Counted from the stretch's first letter, positions 1 through 9,006 are shown. The stretch is DNA of 64,000 nt from Actinacidiphila oryziradicis (GCF_005047355.1 NZ_SUMC01000020.1:86527-150526), one strand, 5' to 3'. Program-made: numbers and translations. The notes: generated from the letters alone by a model not told the origin.

Positions 1-1
1 C

Positions 2-553
2 GCCCTCATAGTCTTCGGCGTGCTCGTCGTCTCCAGCGAGTACAGCACCGGCATGATCCGCACCTCGCTGGCCGCCGTCCCGCAGCGCGGCACCTTCTAC
101 GCCTCCAAGGTCGCGGTCACGGGTGCGCTCGCGCTGATCGTCGGCATGGCCACCAGCTTTCTGTCCTTCTTCATCGGCCAGGCTCTGCTGGGCAGCCACA
201 GCACCTCGATCAGCGACCCGGGCGTTCTGCGGGCGGTAGTCGGCGGCGGCATCTATATGACGCTGATGGTGCTCTTCTCCGCGGGTGTCGCCACAATGCT
301 GCGCAGCCCCATGCTGTCGCTCGGCCTCCTCATGCCGCTCTTCTTCCTGATCTCCCCGATCCTGGCGAACGTCCCGGGCGCGAAGGTTGTCGCACGGTAC
401 TTCCCCGACCGGGCCGGATCCAAGATCATGCAGGTCCTCTCCGTCAGCGACGACCGCCCGTACGGGCCCTGGACGGGGCTGGGCATCATGGCGCTGTGGG
501 TGATCGCCTCGCTTGTCGGTGGATACGTGCTGGTCAAGAAGCGCGACGCGTAG
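2..553 (+). CDS. ABC-2 type transporter permease, 5'-truncated by window edge
   Basis: Membrane permease of an ABC-2 type exporter; the reading frame is open to the window edge, so the N-terminus lies outside. About 183 residues are visible, with several hydrophobic segments (for example around nucleotides 120-180, 240-300 and 310-365) and a final membrane segment followed by the basic C-terminus KKRDA. The block SEYSTGMIRTS and PQRGTFYASK is repeated almost exactly in the permease at 1817-2740 (SEYSTGMIRTT, PQRARVLTAK), so the two are paralogues on either side of one ATPase gene. Substrate is not evident. Family assignment is secure; specificity is not. Confidence 0.85.
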   Translation, partial: ALIVFGVLVVSSEYSTGMIRTSLAAVPQRGTFYASKVAVTGALALIVGMATSFLSFFIGQALLGSHSTSISDPGVLRAVVGGGIYMTLMVLFSAGVATMLRSPMLSLGLLMPLFFLISPILANVPGAKVVARYFPDRAGSKIMQVLSVSDDRPYGPWTGLGIMALWVIASLVGGYVLVKKRDA

Positions 554-577
554 CGGCTGTCCGGCGATCGGAACCGA

Positions 578-618
578 CGCCTGTTCGATTCCCTGGTTTG
601 ATGGGAACCGGACAGGCG
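578..618 (+). terminator. Imperfect hairpin between permease and ATPase genes
   Basis: CGCCTGT at 578-584 pairs with ACAGGCG at 612-618, and the inner TTCCC/GGGAA segments extend the stem with mismatches. It lies 25 bases after the first permease stop and before the ATPase gene. There is no U-tract, as is usual in Streptomyces. It may be a terminator or an mRNA processing or attenuation structure. Confidence 0.4.
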
Positions 619-665
619 CCCGGTAACCTCCTAACCCTTACTTGCAGGGCTATGAGGGGCGGAGC

Positions 666-1820
666 ATGATCGAGGCAGTCGGCCTCACCAAGCGCTATGG
701 CGCTAAGACGGCCGTGTACAACTTGTCGTTCCAGGTCCGCCCGGGGGCGGTGACCGGCTTCCTGGGCCCCAACGGCTCCGGCAAGTCCACCACCATGCGG
801 ATGATCCTCGGCCTGGACGAACCCACCGAGGGGCACGTCACCATCGGCGGCCAGCCCTTCCGGCAGCTGTCCAACGCGCCTCGCCGGGTCGGTGCGCTGC
901 TCGACGCCAAGGCGGTGCACGGTGGCCGCAGTGCCCGCCAGCACCTGCTCTGCATCGCCCAGCTCTCCGGCATTCCCGCCCGCCGGGTGGACGAAGTCCT
1001 CGGTATGGTCGGGCTCCAGGACGTCGCGGGCCACCGTTCCAAGGGCTTCTCCCTCGGCATGGGCCAGCGCCTCGGCATAGCCGGCGCGCTGCTCGGCGAC
1101 CCCGAGGTGCTGCTTTTCGACGAGCCCGTCAACGGCCTGGACCCCGAGGGCATCCACTGGGTGCGCAATCTCATGCGCAAGCTGGCCGCCGAGGGCCGCA
1201 CCGTCTTTGTCTCCTCGCACCTGATGAGCGAAATGGCGCTCACCGCCGACCACTTGATTGTCATCGGCCGGGGCCAGCTCCTCGCCGACATGAGCGTCAA
1301 GGACTTCATCGCCCACAACTCGGCGGGCCATGCCCTGGTCCGTACGCCCGACGACCCGGCCCAGCGCGAAAAGCTCAGCAAGGTGCTGTCCGGGGCCGGC
1401 GCCGGGATCCAGCCGGAACAGGACGGTGCCCTGCGCGTCTCCGGGCTGGAGCTCCCGCGCATCAGCGACCTGGCCCATGACGCGGGTGTACGCCTCTGGG
1501 AGCTCTCCCCGCACCAGGCCTCCCTGGAGGAGGCCTATATGCAGATGACCAACTCCGCCGTGGACTACCGCTCCGCCCAGGACCCCGGCCAGGGCTTCGG
1601 GCAGGCCGCCCCGCACGGCCCCGAGGCGCCGGCTCAGAGCCCGGGCCGGCACCAGCCGCCGTACGGCTCCCCGCAGCCCGTCCCGGGCATGCAGAACCCG
1701 TACGCCCGGCCGGCCGCGCCGCCGCCCGCCGCCGAGGTGCCCGCCGCCCTGCCGCCCGCCGCTCCGGCACCCGTGCCCGCGGCCGCCACTACCCCGACCA
1801 AGCCCGAGGACGCCGTATGA
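666..1820 (+). CDS. ABC transporter ATP-binding protein
   Basis: Cytoplasmic ATPase that powers the flanking ABC-2 permeases. Walker A GPNGSGKST lies at residues 34-42, a signature-like LGMGQ follows, then Walker B VLLFDEP and a switch-region SSH motif. The ATG at 666 is preferred (384 aa) because GAGGGG at 653-658 is well spaced; an in-frame TTG at 642 would add eight residues. After the nucleotide-binding domain and a C-terminal regulatory stretch, the last 85 or so residues are Pro/Ala/Gln-rich and low complexity, which is common in Streptomyces versions of this family. The stop overlaps the next start (ATGA at 1817-1820), so the two are translationally coupled. The exported compound is unknown. 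Confidence 0.93.
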   Translation: MIEAVGLTKRYGAKTAVYNLSFQVRPGAVTGFLGPNGSGKSTTMRMILGLDEPTEGHVTIGGQPFRQLSNAPRRVGALLDAKAVHGGRSARQHLLCIAQLSGIPARRVDEVLGMVGLQDVAGHRSKGFSLGMGQRLGIAGALLGDPEVLLFDEPVNGLDPEGIHWVRNLMRKLAAEGRTVFVSSHLMSEMALTADHLIVIGRGQLLADMSVKDFIAHNSAGHALVRTPDDPAQREKLSKVLSGAGAGIQPEQDGALRVSGLELPRISDLAHDAGVRLWELSPHQASLEEAYMQMTNSAVDYRSAQDPGQGFGQAAPHGPEAPAQSPGRHQPPYGSPQPVPGMQNPYARPAAPPPAAEVPAALPPAAPAPVPAAATTPTKPEDAV

Positions 1821-2740
1821 CCGCCCCCGTCCCCAGCCCCTACGCGCCGCAGCAGCCATCGCTTCAGCAGCCTCCGGAGGGGCCTTGGTACGGCGCGTAC
1901 GCGTCGCCGATTCCCGTGCAGGACACCAACCTCGGGCACGCGCTGGCGTCCGAGTGGACGAAGATCCGCACAGTGCGGTCCACGATCTGGACGCTCGGTG
2001 TGATGCTGTTCCTGGTTCTGGGCATCAACCTCCTGGTGGACTGGGCGTACACCGCGCACGGCCCCACCGTGTCCGACCCGGTGCTCAGCCCCGGCCTGTT
2101 CGGGATGATCCTCGGCCAACTCGCGGTGATCACCCTGGGCGTGCTGGTGATCACGTCCGAGTACAGCACCGGCATGATCAGGACGACCTTCACCGCCTGC
2201 CCACAGCGTGCCCGTGTGCTGACCGCCAAGGCGATCGTCTTCTTCGGGCTCACCTTCACCGTCACCACCATCGCCTGCACGGTGACCGCGCTCATCAACC
2301 GGGCCGTGATCGGCGGCCAGAGCGTCAGCGTCAACGACTACACGGGCTCGGGAGTGGTGGTCCGCGACGGGGTCACCACCGCCAGTGCCTCGCAGTGGCT
2401 CGGGGCCACCGTCGGTGTCGGCCTGTACATCGCGCTGCTGGGCCTGCTGGGGCTGGCCGTCGGCACGCTGCTGCGGCACTCCGCGGGGGCGATCACCACG
2501 ATGATGGGCGTGGTGCTGCTGCCCCTGCTCATCGCGATCTTCATGCAGTCGGACCAGCTGAGGACGGTCCAGGAGAAGATGGTCGAGTACTCCTCGCCGA
2601 ACGCGCTCGCATCGCTGTACCGCATCCCCATGCTCGGCGGCGACCACGCGAACGGGATGAGCCAGCTCACTGGGCTCGCCGTGGTGACCGGCGTCGCCCT
2701 GGCCGCCGCGTACGCCGTGCTGGCGAGGCGCGACGTCTAA
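1817..2740 (+). CDS. ABC-2 type transporter permease
   Basis: Permease of 307 residues, coupled to the upstream ATPase gene by a 4-base ATGA overlap. A Pro/Gln-rich cytoplasmic N-terminus of about 35 residues is followed by LASEWTKIRTVRST, the amphipathic entry typical of Streptomyces ABC-2 permeases, then six predicted membrane segments. The central SEYSTGMIRTT block matches the partial permease at the window start. The pair probably forms the membrane part of a two-permease exporter with the ATPase between them. Substrate cannot be inferred. Confidence 0.92.
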   Translation: MTAPVPSPYAPQQPSLQQPPEGPWYGAYASPIPVQDTNLGHALASEWTKIRTVRSTIWTLGVMLFLVLGINLLVDWAYTAHGPTVSDPVLSPGLFGMILGQLAVITLGVLVITSEYSTGMIRTTFTACPQRARVLTAKAIVFFGLTFTVTTIACTVTALINRAVIGGQSVSVNDYTGSGVVVRDGVTTASASQWLGATVGVGLYIALLGLLGLAVGTLLRHSAGAITTMMGVVLLPLLIAIFMQSDQLRTVQEKMVEYSSPNALASLYRIPMLGGDHANGMSQLTGLAVVTGVALAAAYAVLARRDV

Positions 2741-2747
2741 GCTAATT

Positions 2748-2772
2748 GGCCGCGCGAATAGGTGGGGCGGCC
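2748..2772. terminator. Possible hairpin at the convergent junction
   Basis: GGCCGC at 2748-2753 can pair with GCGGCC at 2767-2772 across a 13-base loop. It sits between the converging stop codons of the ABC permease and the small protein gene. The stem is short, so this is tentative. Confidence 0.3.
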
Positions 2773-2781
2773 TCTTAGCCC

Positions 2782-3102
2782 TCAGTAACGGGGCGCGTTA
2801 CGGGACCGCTGCACCCTCGTGGTGCGGCGGTCCTTCGCGTTCCAGCAGGCGCTGTGCCAGTGCCGGCGGTCCTCGACACCGCCGTACTCGGGCCAGGCGA
2901 CCAAGTGGCCGACGCCCGGCGGGATTTCCTGGTCGCAGCCGGGGCAGCGGTAGAACTTGCCCGGCGGGCCTCCCGCGATGATCCGGACGATCCACTGCTC
3001 GCCCTGCCAGGTCTCGGTACGTTCGAGACCGCGGCCGGACCCGGCCTCCGGGCGATCGGCGGGCTTGCCGGCGTCTCGCGGACGGTTGTGGCGCGGGGAC
3101 AC
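2782..3102 (-). CDS. Small conserved Streptomyces protein with a CxxC...H...C zinc-finger-like core
   Basis: Predicted protein of 106 residues from GTG at 3102, preceded by GAGGTG at a suitable distance; an upstream ATG at 3210 would add a low-complexity Pro/Ala leader and is not favoured. The N-terminal third is basic and polar. The conserved core has WQGEQWIVR, then YRCPGCDQEIPPG, HLVAWPEYG, RRHWHSACW and a basic C-terminus RRTTRVQRSRNAPRY. Two Cys in CPGC plus HWHSAC look like one metal-binding site. Relatives are often labelled ATP/GTP-binding protein in Streptomyces annotations without a visible P-loop, and none is seen here. Function unknown. Confidence 0.8.
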   Translation of the reverse strand: MSPRHNRPRDAGKPADRPEAGSGRGLERTETWQGEQWIVRIIAGGPPGKFYRCPGCDQEIPPGVGHLVAWPEYGGVEDRRHWHSACWNAKDRRTTRVQRSRNAPRY

Positions 3103-3321
3103 GGGACACCTCACGGGGGGGGCGGGCCGGGCTGGACAGGACCGGCTGGACGGGGTGGTTCCAGGGTAAAGGGCCCCGATCCGGGTAGGCGCGCCCCCTG
3201 GTTGGCCCACACCCTCTTAAAAATCATGAAATCAGCGCGGTAGGCCGTGCCTTTGGCACATGCCATTCGTTGACTTCACCAGGGGGCGCCGAGTGGGCGT
3301 CGAGTAAGGGTGTGAACAACC

Positions 3322-4347
3322 ATGCAAGTTGGGGCTTTTGTCCTGGCGGCCCAGTTCCCCGGCCAGGGCCAGGGCGAGGCGCTGCACCGGGCGGTACGAA
3401 GCGCGGTGGCCGCCGAAACCGCCGGGCTCGACTCCGTCTGGCTGGCGGAACACCACTTCGTACCGTATGGAGTATGCCCGTCCGCGGTGACCCTTGCCGC
3501 GCTCCTGCTCGGCCGCACCCGCCGCATCGGCGTCGGGACGGCCGTCAGCGTGCTGCCGACCGCACACCCGGTGGCCCTCGGCGAGCAGGCCGCGCTGCTG
3601 CACATCGCCTCCGGGGGCCGCTTCACGCTGGGCGTGGGGCGCGGCGGGCCCTGGGTGGACCTGGAGGTCTTCGGGGCCGGTCTCGCGGCGTACGAGGAGG
3701 GGTTCCCGGAATCGCTCGACCTGCTGCTGCGGTGGCTGAGGTCGGCCCGGGTCGGGGCGGACGGAGAGCGCTACACCTTTCGCGAGGTCGCCGTCGTACC
3801 CCGGCCGGACGAGCTGGACGGCCCGCCCGGACCGCCCGTCGTGCTTGCCTGCACCTCGCCGCGATCGGTGCGGCTCGCCGCCGAACGGGGGCTGCCCATG
3901 CTCCTCGGCATGCACGCCGGGGACGACGAGAAGGCCCAGATGGTCGCGGCCTGGCGGACCGAGGCGCGGGCCGCCGGGCATTCACCCGATCTGGTGATGG
4001 GCGCAGGACACGTCTCGGCCGGCGTCGTACAAATCGCGGACAGCCGGGAGGCCGCCGTGGAGGCACTGTCCAAAGCGATGCCGGGCTGGCTTCAACGAGG
4101 GCTCGCCGCCCACGAAACGGTCGACGGCCGGACCCGCGCCATGCGCGACCCGATGGACTACACCGAACTCCTCTGCGGCCTGCACCCCGTGGGGCCCCCC
4201 GGGCTCTGCGCCGACCGGCTGCTCGCCACCGCCGAGCGAACCGGCATCACCCGCTTCGCGCTGCTCGCCGAGGGCTCGGGCGATCTGGCCCTCACCGAGG
4301 AGAACTTGGCACGACTCGGCAGCGATGTGCTCCCGCAATTGGCCTGA
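3322..4347 (+). CDS. LLM-class flavin-dependent oxidoreductase (luciferase-like monooxygenase)
   Basis: Protein of 341 residues with the bacterial luciferase-like TIM-barrel pattern: GLDSVWLAEHHF near residues 34-45, then a segment beginning LAALLLGRTRRIGVGTAVSV, HPVALGEQAALL and GGRFTLGVGRGGP. Members use reduced FMN or F420 to oxidise small organic substrates; FMN versus F420 cannot be decided from sequence alone. It stands alone and is convergent with the gene at 4427-4819. The ATG at 3322 has only a weak AGGG motif upstream. Substrate unknown. Confidence 0.88.
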   Translation: MQVGAFVLAAQFPGQGQGEALHRAVRSAVAAETAGLDSVWLAEHHFVPYGVCPSAVTLAALLLGRTRRIGVGTAVSVLPTAHPVALGEQAALLHIASGGRFTLGVGRGGPWVDLEVFGAGLAAYEEGFPESLDLLLRWLRSARVGADGERYTFREVAVVPRPDELDGPPGPPVVLACTSPRSVRLAAERGLPMLLGMHAGDDEKAQMVAAWRTEARAAGHSPDLVMGAGHVSAGVVQIADSREAAVEALSKAMPGWLQRGLAAHETVDGRTRAMRDPMDYTELLCGLHPVGPPGLCADRLLATAERTGITRFALLAEGSGDLALTEENLARLGSDVLPQLA

Positions 4348-4426
4348 AAGAGCGCTCAGAGCGCTCAGCACGTTCAGCCAACGGCGGGAGCACCTGCCGG
4401 CTGGGGCAGTCAGTGATCGGTCGGGC

Positions 4427-4819
4427 TCAGCAGTCCCGGAACTCCGGCGACTGGTTCAGTAGTTGGGATCGCACAGAAGTAAACTTCGTAAAGCTCCCGT
4501 CCACCGCCGGGTCCAGCGGGAAGACCGCCACCCGATGGCAGTTCTGGAATGCGAGCCGGACCCCGAAATGTCGCTGCAGGGCTCCCCGTATCGCATCACT
4601 CGCGAGAGCGCGGAGCAGTTGCCCCCGCGCCTGCTCGTCCGGCGGCGGCACCTGGTTGTCGGCGAAGGATCCGCCGTCCACCTTGAGCTGCGCAACCAAC
4701 GAGCTGATCATCTCCCACGCGTAAGGCAGGGAGATCCGGACGCAGTCGACGAATTCCTTCTCATCGACCTCGCCTCGCTCGGCCTTGTCAAGGAGGGCCG
4801 GTGAGACGTCGAGCGACAT
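4427..4819 (-). CDS. SCO5389-family conserved protein
   Basis: Predicted protein of 130 residues starting MSLDVSPALLDKAERGEVDE from ATG at 4819, with AGAGGAG just upstream. The reading frame extends to 5065, but that extension is poor coding sequence and lacks a ribosome site. The middle is well conserved across Streptomyces (SLPYAWEMISSLVAQLK, FADNQVPPPDEQARGQLLRA, FGVRLAFQNCHRVAVFP). No catalytic motif or membrane segment is visible, so it is a soluble protein of unknown role. It is divergent from nucS with a shared upstream region of about 320 bases, an arrangement conserved in the genus. Confidence 0.85.
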   Translation of the reverse strand: MSLDVSPALLDKAERGEVDEKEFVDCVRISLPYAWEMISSLVAQLKVDGGSFADNQVPPPDEQARGQLLRALASDAIRGALQRHFGVRLAFQNCHRVAVFPLDPAVDGSFTKFTSVRSQLLNQSPEFRDC

Positions 4820-5142
4820 GAGTGGCTCCTCTCGTGACCCCTGGGGTGTTGGGGTCATTCGGGCTACGGAGGAAGCCGCGAAGAGAACTCCCGCGTAGCG
4901 GCTCCCACTCCCAACCGTAGAGTGTGAAGGTCCGGCCGCACCAGGGTGTGTCCGGCCGATCACGAACTGCTCTTTCGCCCCCCGGCGGATCAGAGCCCGA
5001 CCCCCAACCTCCGGCCGCGAAGTACCCGGGACGCGGCGGGCCCGGACAGACCCACAACCGGCCATCCTCCGACAGCCGCCGGGGCCCGGGTCCGCCAGGA
5101 CGAATCGCGTGCCGGGGGGCCATTCGAGTAGCGTTGCCGACC
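4820..5142. promoter_or_regulatory. Divergent intergenic region between the SCO5389-type gene and nucS
   Basis: This 323-base stretch has no convincing gene. It holds the AGAGGAG ribosome site of the minus-strand gene at its left end. The sequence just before nucS contains TAGCGT about 8 to 13 bases ahead of the ATG, which would fit a -10 box with a very short leader. No operator repeat stands out. Confidence 0.4.
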
Positions 5143-5808
5143 ATGCGCCTCGTCATTGCCCGCTGCTCCGTCGACTACGCGGGCCGGCTCTCCGCCCACC
5201 TCCCTCTGGCCACCAGGCTGCTACTGGTGAAGGCCGACGGCTCGGTGTCGGTCCACGCCGACGACCGTGCCTACAAGCCGCTGAACTGGATGTCGCCGCC
5301 CTGCACCCTCAAGGAGAGCGATGACGGCACGGTCTGGACCGTCACCAACAAGCCCGGTGAGCAGCTGATCATCACCATCGACGAAGTGCTGCACGAGTCG
5401 AAGCACGAGCTGGGCGTCGATCCCGGACTGATCAAGGACGGCGTCGAGGCGCACCTCCAGGAGCTCCTCGCCGACCGCATGGAAGTGCTGGGCGAGGGCT
5501 GGAAGCTGATCCGCCGCGAGTACCCGACCGCGATCGGGCCGGTCGACATCCTGTGCCGCGACGCCCAAGGCGCCACCGTCGCCATCGAGATCAAACGGCG
5601 CGGTGAGATCGACGGCGTCGAGCAGCTCACCCGGTACCTGGAACTGCTGAACCGCGACCCGCACCTCGCGCCGGTGAAGGGCCTGTTCGCCGCCCAGGAG
5701 ATCAAGCCACAGGCGCGGGTACTGGCGACGGACCGCGGCATCGGGTGCGTGACCCTGGACTACGACTCGATGCGGGGCATCGAGGACGACAAGCTCAAGC
5801 TTTTCTGA
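5143..5808 (+). CDS. nucS: Mismatch-specific endonuclease NucS
   Basis: Protein of 221 residues and full family length. In actinobacteria NucS (EndoMS) cuts both strands at mismatches and supplies the mismatch repair activity in the absence of MutS/MutL. The N-terminal DNA-binding domain begins MRLVIARCSVDYAGRL; the C-terminal RecB-like nuclease core has the PVDILCRD acidic motif followed by VAIEIKRRG, matching the D...ExK catalytic pattern. The C-terminal DDKLKLF resembles a beta-clamp-binding tail. The ATG at 5143 gives the conserved N-terminus; the longer open frame upstream is not needed. A strong hairpin follows the stop. Confidence 0.96.
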   Translation: MRLVIARCSVDYAGRLSAHLPLATRLLLVKADGSVSVHADDRAYKPLNWMSPPCTLKESDDGTVWTVTNKPGEQLIITIDEVLHESKHELGVDPGLIKDGVEAHLQELLADRMEVLGEGWKLIRREYPTAIGPVDILCRDAQGATVAIEIKRRGEIDGVEQLTRYLELLNRDPHLAPVKGLFAAQEIKPQARVLATDRGIGCVTLDYDSMRGIEDDKLKLF

Positions 5809-5819
5809 GACACCGGTCG

Positions 5820-5850
5820 AGGGCCCCGGCGCACTGTGCGCCGGGGCCCT
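5820..5850. terminator. Bidirectional terminator between nucS and the AAA-like gene
   Basis: AGGGCCCCGGCGCAC at 5820-5834 is the exact inverse complement of 5836-5850, giving a very GC-rich hairpin (the innermost pairs must open to form a loop). It lies 11 bases after the nucS stop and 9 bases from the end of the convergent gene, so it can serve both. Confidence 0.85.
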
Positions 5851-5859
5851 CCGGCGTCG

Positions 5860-8340
5860 TCAGGCCACCGTGCTAGACACGCTCTCGCTGGGCGTGGCCG
5901 CGATGGTGGTGACGGGGGCGCTGGAGACCGTGTCGCTGGCGCTGGCGGGGGTGGTGGGCGCGGTGGCGGTCGGGGACGACGTCGTCGGCGACGGACCGGT
6001 CGGCGGCGTGTTCGTGGGCGGCGTGTTCGTGGGCGGCTTGGACGTCGGCTTGGACGTCGTCGGCTTGGGCGTGGTCGGCGGCGTGGTCGACGGCCTCGTG
6101 GAGGTACCCGGCGTCGTGGCCGTGGTCGTACCCGCGCCGGTGCCCGGCGCCGTGGTCGTGCCGCTGGTGCCCGATGAGGCGGAGGCGTCGGCGGAGCCGG
6201 AGGGGTTGGCGATGCTCTGAAGGGCGCCGGGGGCGGAGGACTGGGCGGGGAGGCCGCCGGTGCTGTTGTCCTGCTGGGCGGACTGGAGGGGCTTGACGTT
6301 CGAGGGGACGTTCTTGTTCTCGCTGGTGTTCGCCGTCGAGCCGAGGGTGACGAGGGTGCCCAGTACGGCGGCGATCAGCGCCCCGGCACCGGCGGCGGCC
6401 ACGTTGCGGCGGGAGCCGGTGCCGGGGATGCGGCGCAGGCCGGTCCTGGCGGGGGCCAGGCGGGGGTGGACGGCGGTGGCCGCCTCGGCCGGAAGCGAGA
6501 CGATCACCGGCGACACGGAGGCCTCGGCCCCGACCGCCGCTGTCTCGACCCCGGCGGGGGTGGTCGCGGGCACCGGCCCGCCGGAGCGGTCGACGACCAG
6601 CGCGAGGGTGCGCCGCCCGACGGTGGTGCCCTGACGGTCGGCCAGCGCACCGCGCAGGCCGATGGATGCCTCCAACTCGGTACGGGCCCGGTCCAGGTTT
6701 CCGGAGAGCAGCGACAGGACGCCCAGTTCGTGGAGGAAGTACGCCTCTTCGGCGACCTCCCCGGTGATCCGGGCAGTCTCCTGGCCGATCCGTAGTGCCC
6801 GCTCCCAGACGCTCCACTCCAGCGCGGCGGCGAAGACGGGCGCGGCCGTGCGGGCCAGCAGCACGGCGGTGCTGTGGTGGCCGACGTCCCGGGCTGCGGC
6901 CAGCGCGGCGAGGACGGCCTCGGCCTCGGCGGCGACCCGCTCCGGGGTGACCGACGGGTGACCGACCCACCAGGCGTAGTGGAGGGCCGCCGTGTTGACC
7001 TCCGGCCCGGTGTCGGCGGTACCGACGGTGTCCACTGCCGCGACGTACGCCGCCGCGACCAGCTGCTCCCGTACGCCGGCGGCGAGCCGGTAGTGCGAGG
7101 CGACGGGCAGGGCCAGCCCGGCCGCGACGATCTCGCCGAGCGCGGCATCACCGTGCGTGTCACCGACGAGGGCGGGCAGATGCGCCTGGTGCGGGCACTC
7201 ACCGCCCAGCGCCACGGCGAACCGCAGCGTCTCCTGCGCGGCTTCGCTGAGCCGGGAGGCGAGCAGCTCGGCGGGGGCGGCGCTCTCGCCGAGGGACGGT
7301 AGCGATATGTGCGAGGCGGGCAGGGCGTCGAGAGGCGCGTCCACCGGCAGGTCGTCCTCAACGGTGTCCCAGACCGGCTCGTCGCCGTCCAGAACATGGA
7401 GGCCCCGCGCGTCGCGCTGCCGCAGCAGCGCCCCGGCCTGTACGAAGCGCAGTGGCAGCCCCTCGGACTCGAACCACAGGTCCGCCGCCCAGGCCGCCTC
7501 CTCGTCCTCCAGCGGCCGCTGCACAGCCTTTTCCAGCAGCTCCAGGCAGGCGACCCGGGTGAGTCCGGGCAGGAAGACCTCCTCGACCGCCGAGTCGGAG
7601 GCCGGGGCCGCCACATCCGGTGTCGCCGACATCAGGAACGCGCACTCGGGCACCGCGTCGAGCAGCTCCTCCAGCGCGGGGCCGCCGAACTCCAGGTCGT
7701 CCAGGACGACAACCGCGCCCACCTCGCGCAGCAGCTCCAGCAGCCGTGACCGGTCCGGGCGGTACGCCTGGGACTCGTAGACCGCCGTGAAGAGGTCGTG
7801 GAGCAGATCGGCCAACGTGCGGTGGTACCCCGACAGCCGGATGACGCCGTCCGGCGCCAGCTGGGAGCATCCCTCGGCGACCGCGTCGAGCAGCACACTG
7901 CGGCCGGACCCGGACGGCCCGGTGACGCGTACGGAGCGGCCTCTGGACAGCAGCCTCGCCAGCCGTTCCCGCTCCTCCTCGCGCTCCAGCAGCGGCAGCT
8001 CGACCGCCCGCGGCCCCGGCGGCACCGGAGGCCGGGCCGACGCCTCCCGCGCGGCACGCGACTCGGGGGTGCGGCGTGCGACGCCTTCCCGCCCGTCCGG
8101 CGGGAGGGCGGTGACCTCACTGCCGTCCACCGGATTGACGGTCACCAGATAGTCGCCAGCGACGACTTCGACAACGCGCACGGCCTCCCCGGCACCCGCG
8201 CCCACGACGATATCGGCCGCGTTCGGGTCACGCGACGGCCGCTGTGTGCGCGGCGGCGGTACGGGGCTGTCCTCGGCGGAGTACGGCTGCGCGCCGGACT
8301 CGTCGCCGAACTCGTCAGATGCGTCGGTATGTTGGTCCAC
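5860..8340 (-). CDS. Large AAA-like ATP-binding protein with a membrane anchor and Thr/Pro-rich tail
   Basis: Protein of 826 residues from GTG at 8340 with GGAG six bases upstream. An acidic and Pro-rich N-terminus is followed by a P-loop GPSGSGRS at about residues 141-148, where Arg replaces the usual Walker A Lys. A Walker B-like VVVLDDLEFGG follows, then an alpha-helical region resembling STAND-type regulators with a short TPR-like stretch (TGEVAEEAYFLHELGVLSLL). A single membrane segment lies near residues 648-670, and the last 156 residues are Ser/Thr/Pro/Ala-rich, likely outside the cell wall-side membrane face. No DNA-binding domain is visible. A signalling role beside the STAS protein is plausible but unproven. 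Confidence 0.8.
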   Translation of the reverse strand: MDQHTDASDEFGDESGAQPYSAEDSPVPPPRTQRPSRDPNAADIVVGAGAGEAVRVVEVVAGDYLVTVNPVDGSEVTALPPDGREGVARRTPESRAAREASARPPVPPGPRAVELPLLEREEERERLARLLSRGRSVRVTGPSGSGRSVLLDAVAEGCSQLAPDGVIRLSGYHRTLADLLHDLFTAVYESQAYRPDRSRLLELLREVGAVVVLDDLEFGGPALEELLDAVPECAFLMSATPDVAAPASDSAVEEVFLPGLTRVACLELLEKAVQRPLEDEEAAWAADLWFESEGLPLRFVQAGALLRQRDARGLHVLDGDEPVWDTVEDDLPVDAPLDALPASHISLPSLGESAAPAELLASRLSEAAQETLRFAVALGGECPHQAHLPALVGDTHGDAALGEIVAAGLALPVASHYRLAAGVREQLVAAAYVAAVDTVGTADTGPEVNTAALHYAWWVGHPSVTPERVAAEAEAVLAALAAARDVGHHSTAVLLARTAAPVFAAALEWSVWERALRIGQETARITGEVAEEAYFLHELGVLSLLSGNLDRARTELEASIGLRGALADRQGTTVGRRTLALVVDRSGGPVPATTPAGVETAAVGAEASVSPVIVSLPAEAATAVHPRLAPARTGLRRIPGTGSRRNVAAAGAGALIAAVLGTLVTLGSTANTSENKNVPSNVKPLQSAQQDNSTGGLPAQSSAPGALQSIANPSGSADASASSGTSGTTTAPGTGAGTTTATTPGTSTRPSTTPPTTPKPTTSKPTSKPPTNTPPTNTPPTGPSPTTSSPTATAPTTPASASDTVSSAPVTTIAATPSESVSSTVA

Positions 8341-8531
8341 TGGTCTCCGCCCCCCAAATGTGTCGCAACGGGGCCGCGCCGGACCGCCGCCCGTCCGCCT
8401 TCGGACCGGACCCGGCTCCCCTCCGCGGCGTGCGGGGTGGCACGCCGGAAACCGAACCCTAATCGTTCCCACAGTATGGCCACACGTCAGGGCCGCCGCG
8501 CCGCCCATACGTCCCTTTTTGGTCATCCATA

Positions 8532-8855
8532 TCAGACACGCGGCAAGGCTTCCGCCTCAATTCCACCCTCGATCACCAGAATCCGGTGCAGCCTCGTGGC
8601 CACCAACAGCCGCTGAAGCTGCGGCGGCACCCCGCGCAGCACCAGCCTCCGGTCGGCCCGTCCGGCCCTCCGGTGCGCCCCCATGATCACACCAAGCCCC
8701 GTCGCGTCCCACGAGTCGAGGCTGGTCAGGTCGAGCACCAGGTCACCGTGGCCGTCGTCGACGGCGGAGTGCAGCACCGTACGGGCGTCCGCCGCGCTGT
8801 GGACATCGAGGCGGCCCCCGACGACCAGCTCGGTGTGGTCGCCCCTGATGTGCAT
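8532..8855 (-). CDS. STAS-domain protein (anti-sigma factor antagonist type)
   Basis: Protein of 107 residues with a single STAS domain: LVVGGRLDVHSAADARTVL, then DLVLDLTSLDSWDATGLGVIMGAHRRA. The Ser-Trp-Asp-Ala-Thr stretch occupies the position of the phosphorylatable Ser in SpoIIAA-like antagonists, so regulation by a serine kinase/anti-sigma factor is possible. No anti-sigma partner gene is adjacent. It precedes the AAA-like gene on the same strand by 191 bases, so co-transcription is possible. Confidence 0.88.
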   Translation of the reverse strand: MHIRGDHTELVVGGRLDVHSAADARTVLHSAVDDGHGDLVLDLTSLDSWDATGLGVIMGAHRRAGRADRRLVLRGVPPQLQRLLVATRLHRILVIEGGIEAEALPRV

Positions 8856-9006
8856 AAGCGCTCCCCGTGGAGTGAGTGGCCTCTTTTTGGCCTTATGTCT
8901 TGCCTTGTATCTATGTGACTGACTATCCGTCGTACAGAGAAGTTGCCGTCAGTGAGCAAACCGATACCGAGTTCACCCTTACGAGTGACGTATCGGTCAG
9001 TGCCGG

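Noticed and set aside
534..1859. Long minus-strand open frame (441 codons) opposite the ABC ATPase
   Set aside because: It is a mirror of high-GC coding DNA: low-complexity Arg/Gly/Ala composition, no motif, and the plus strand has clear Walker motifs.
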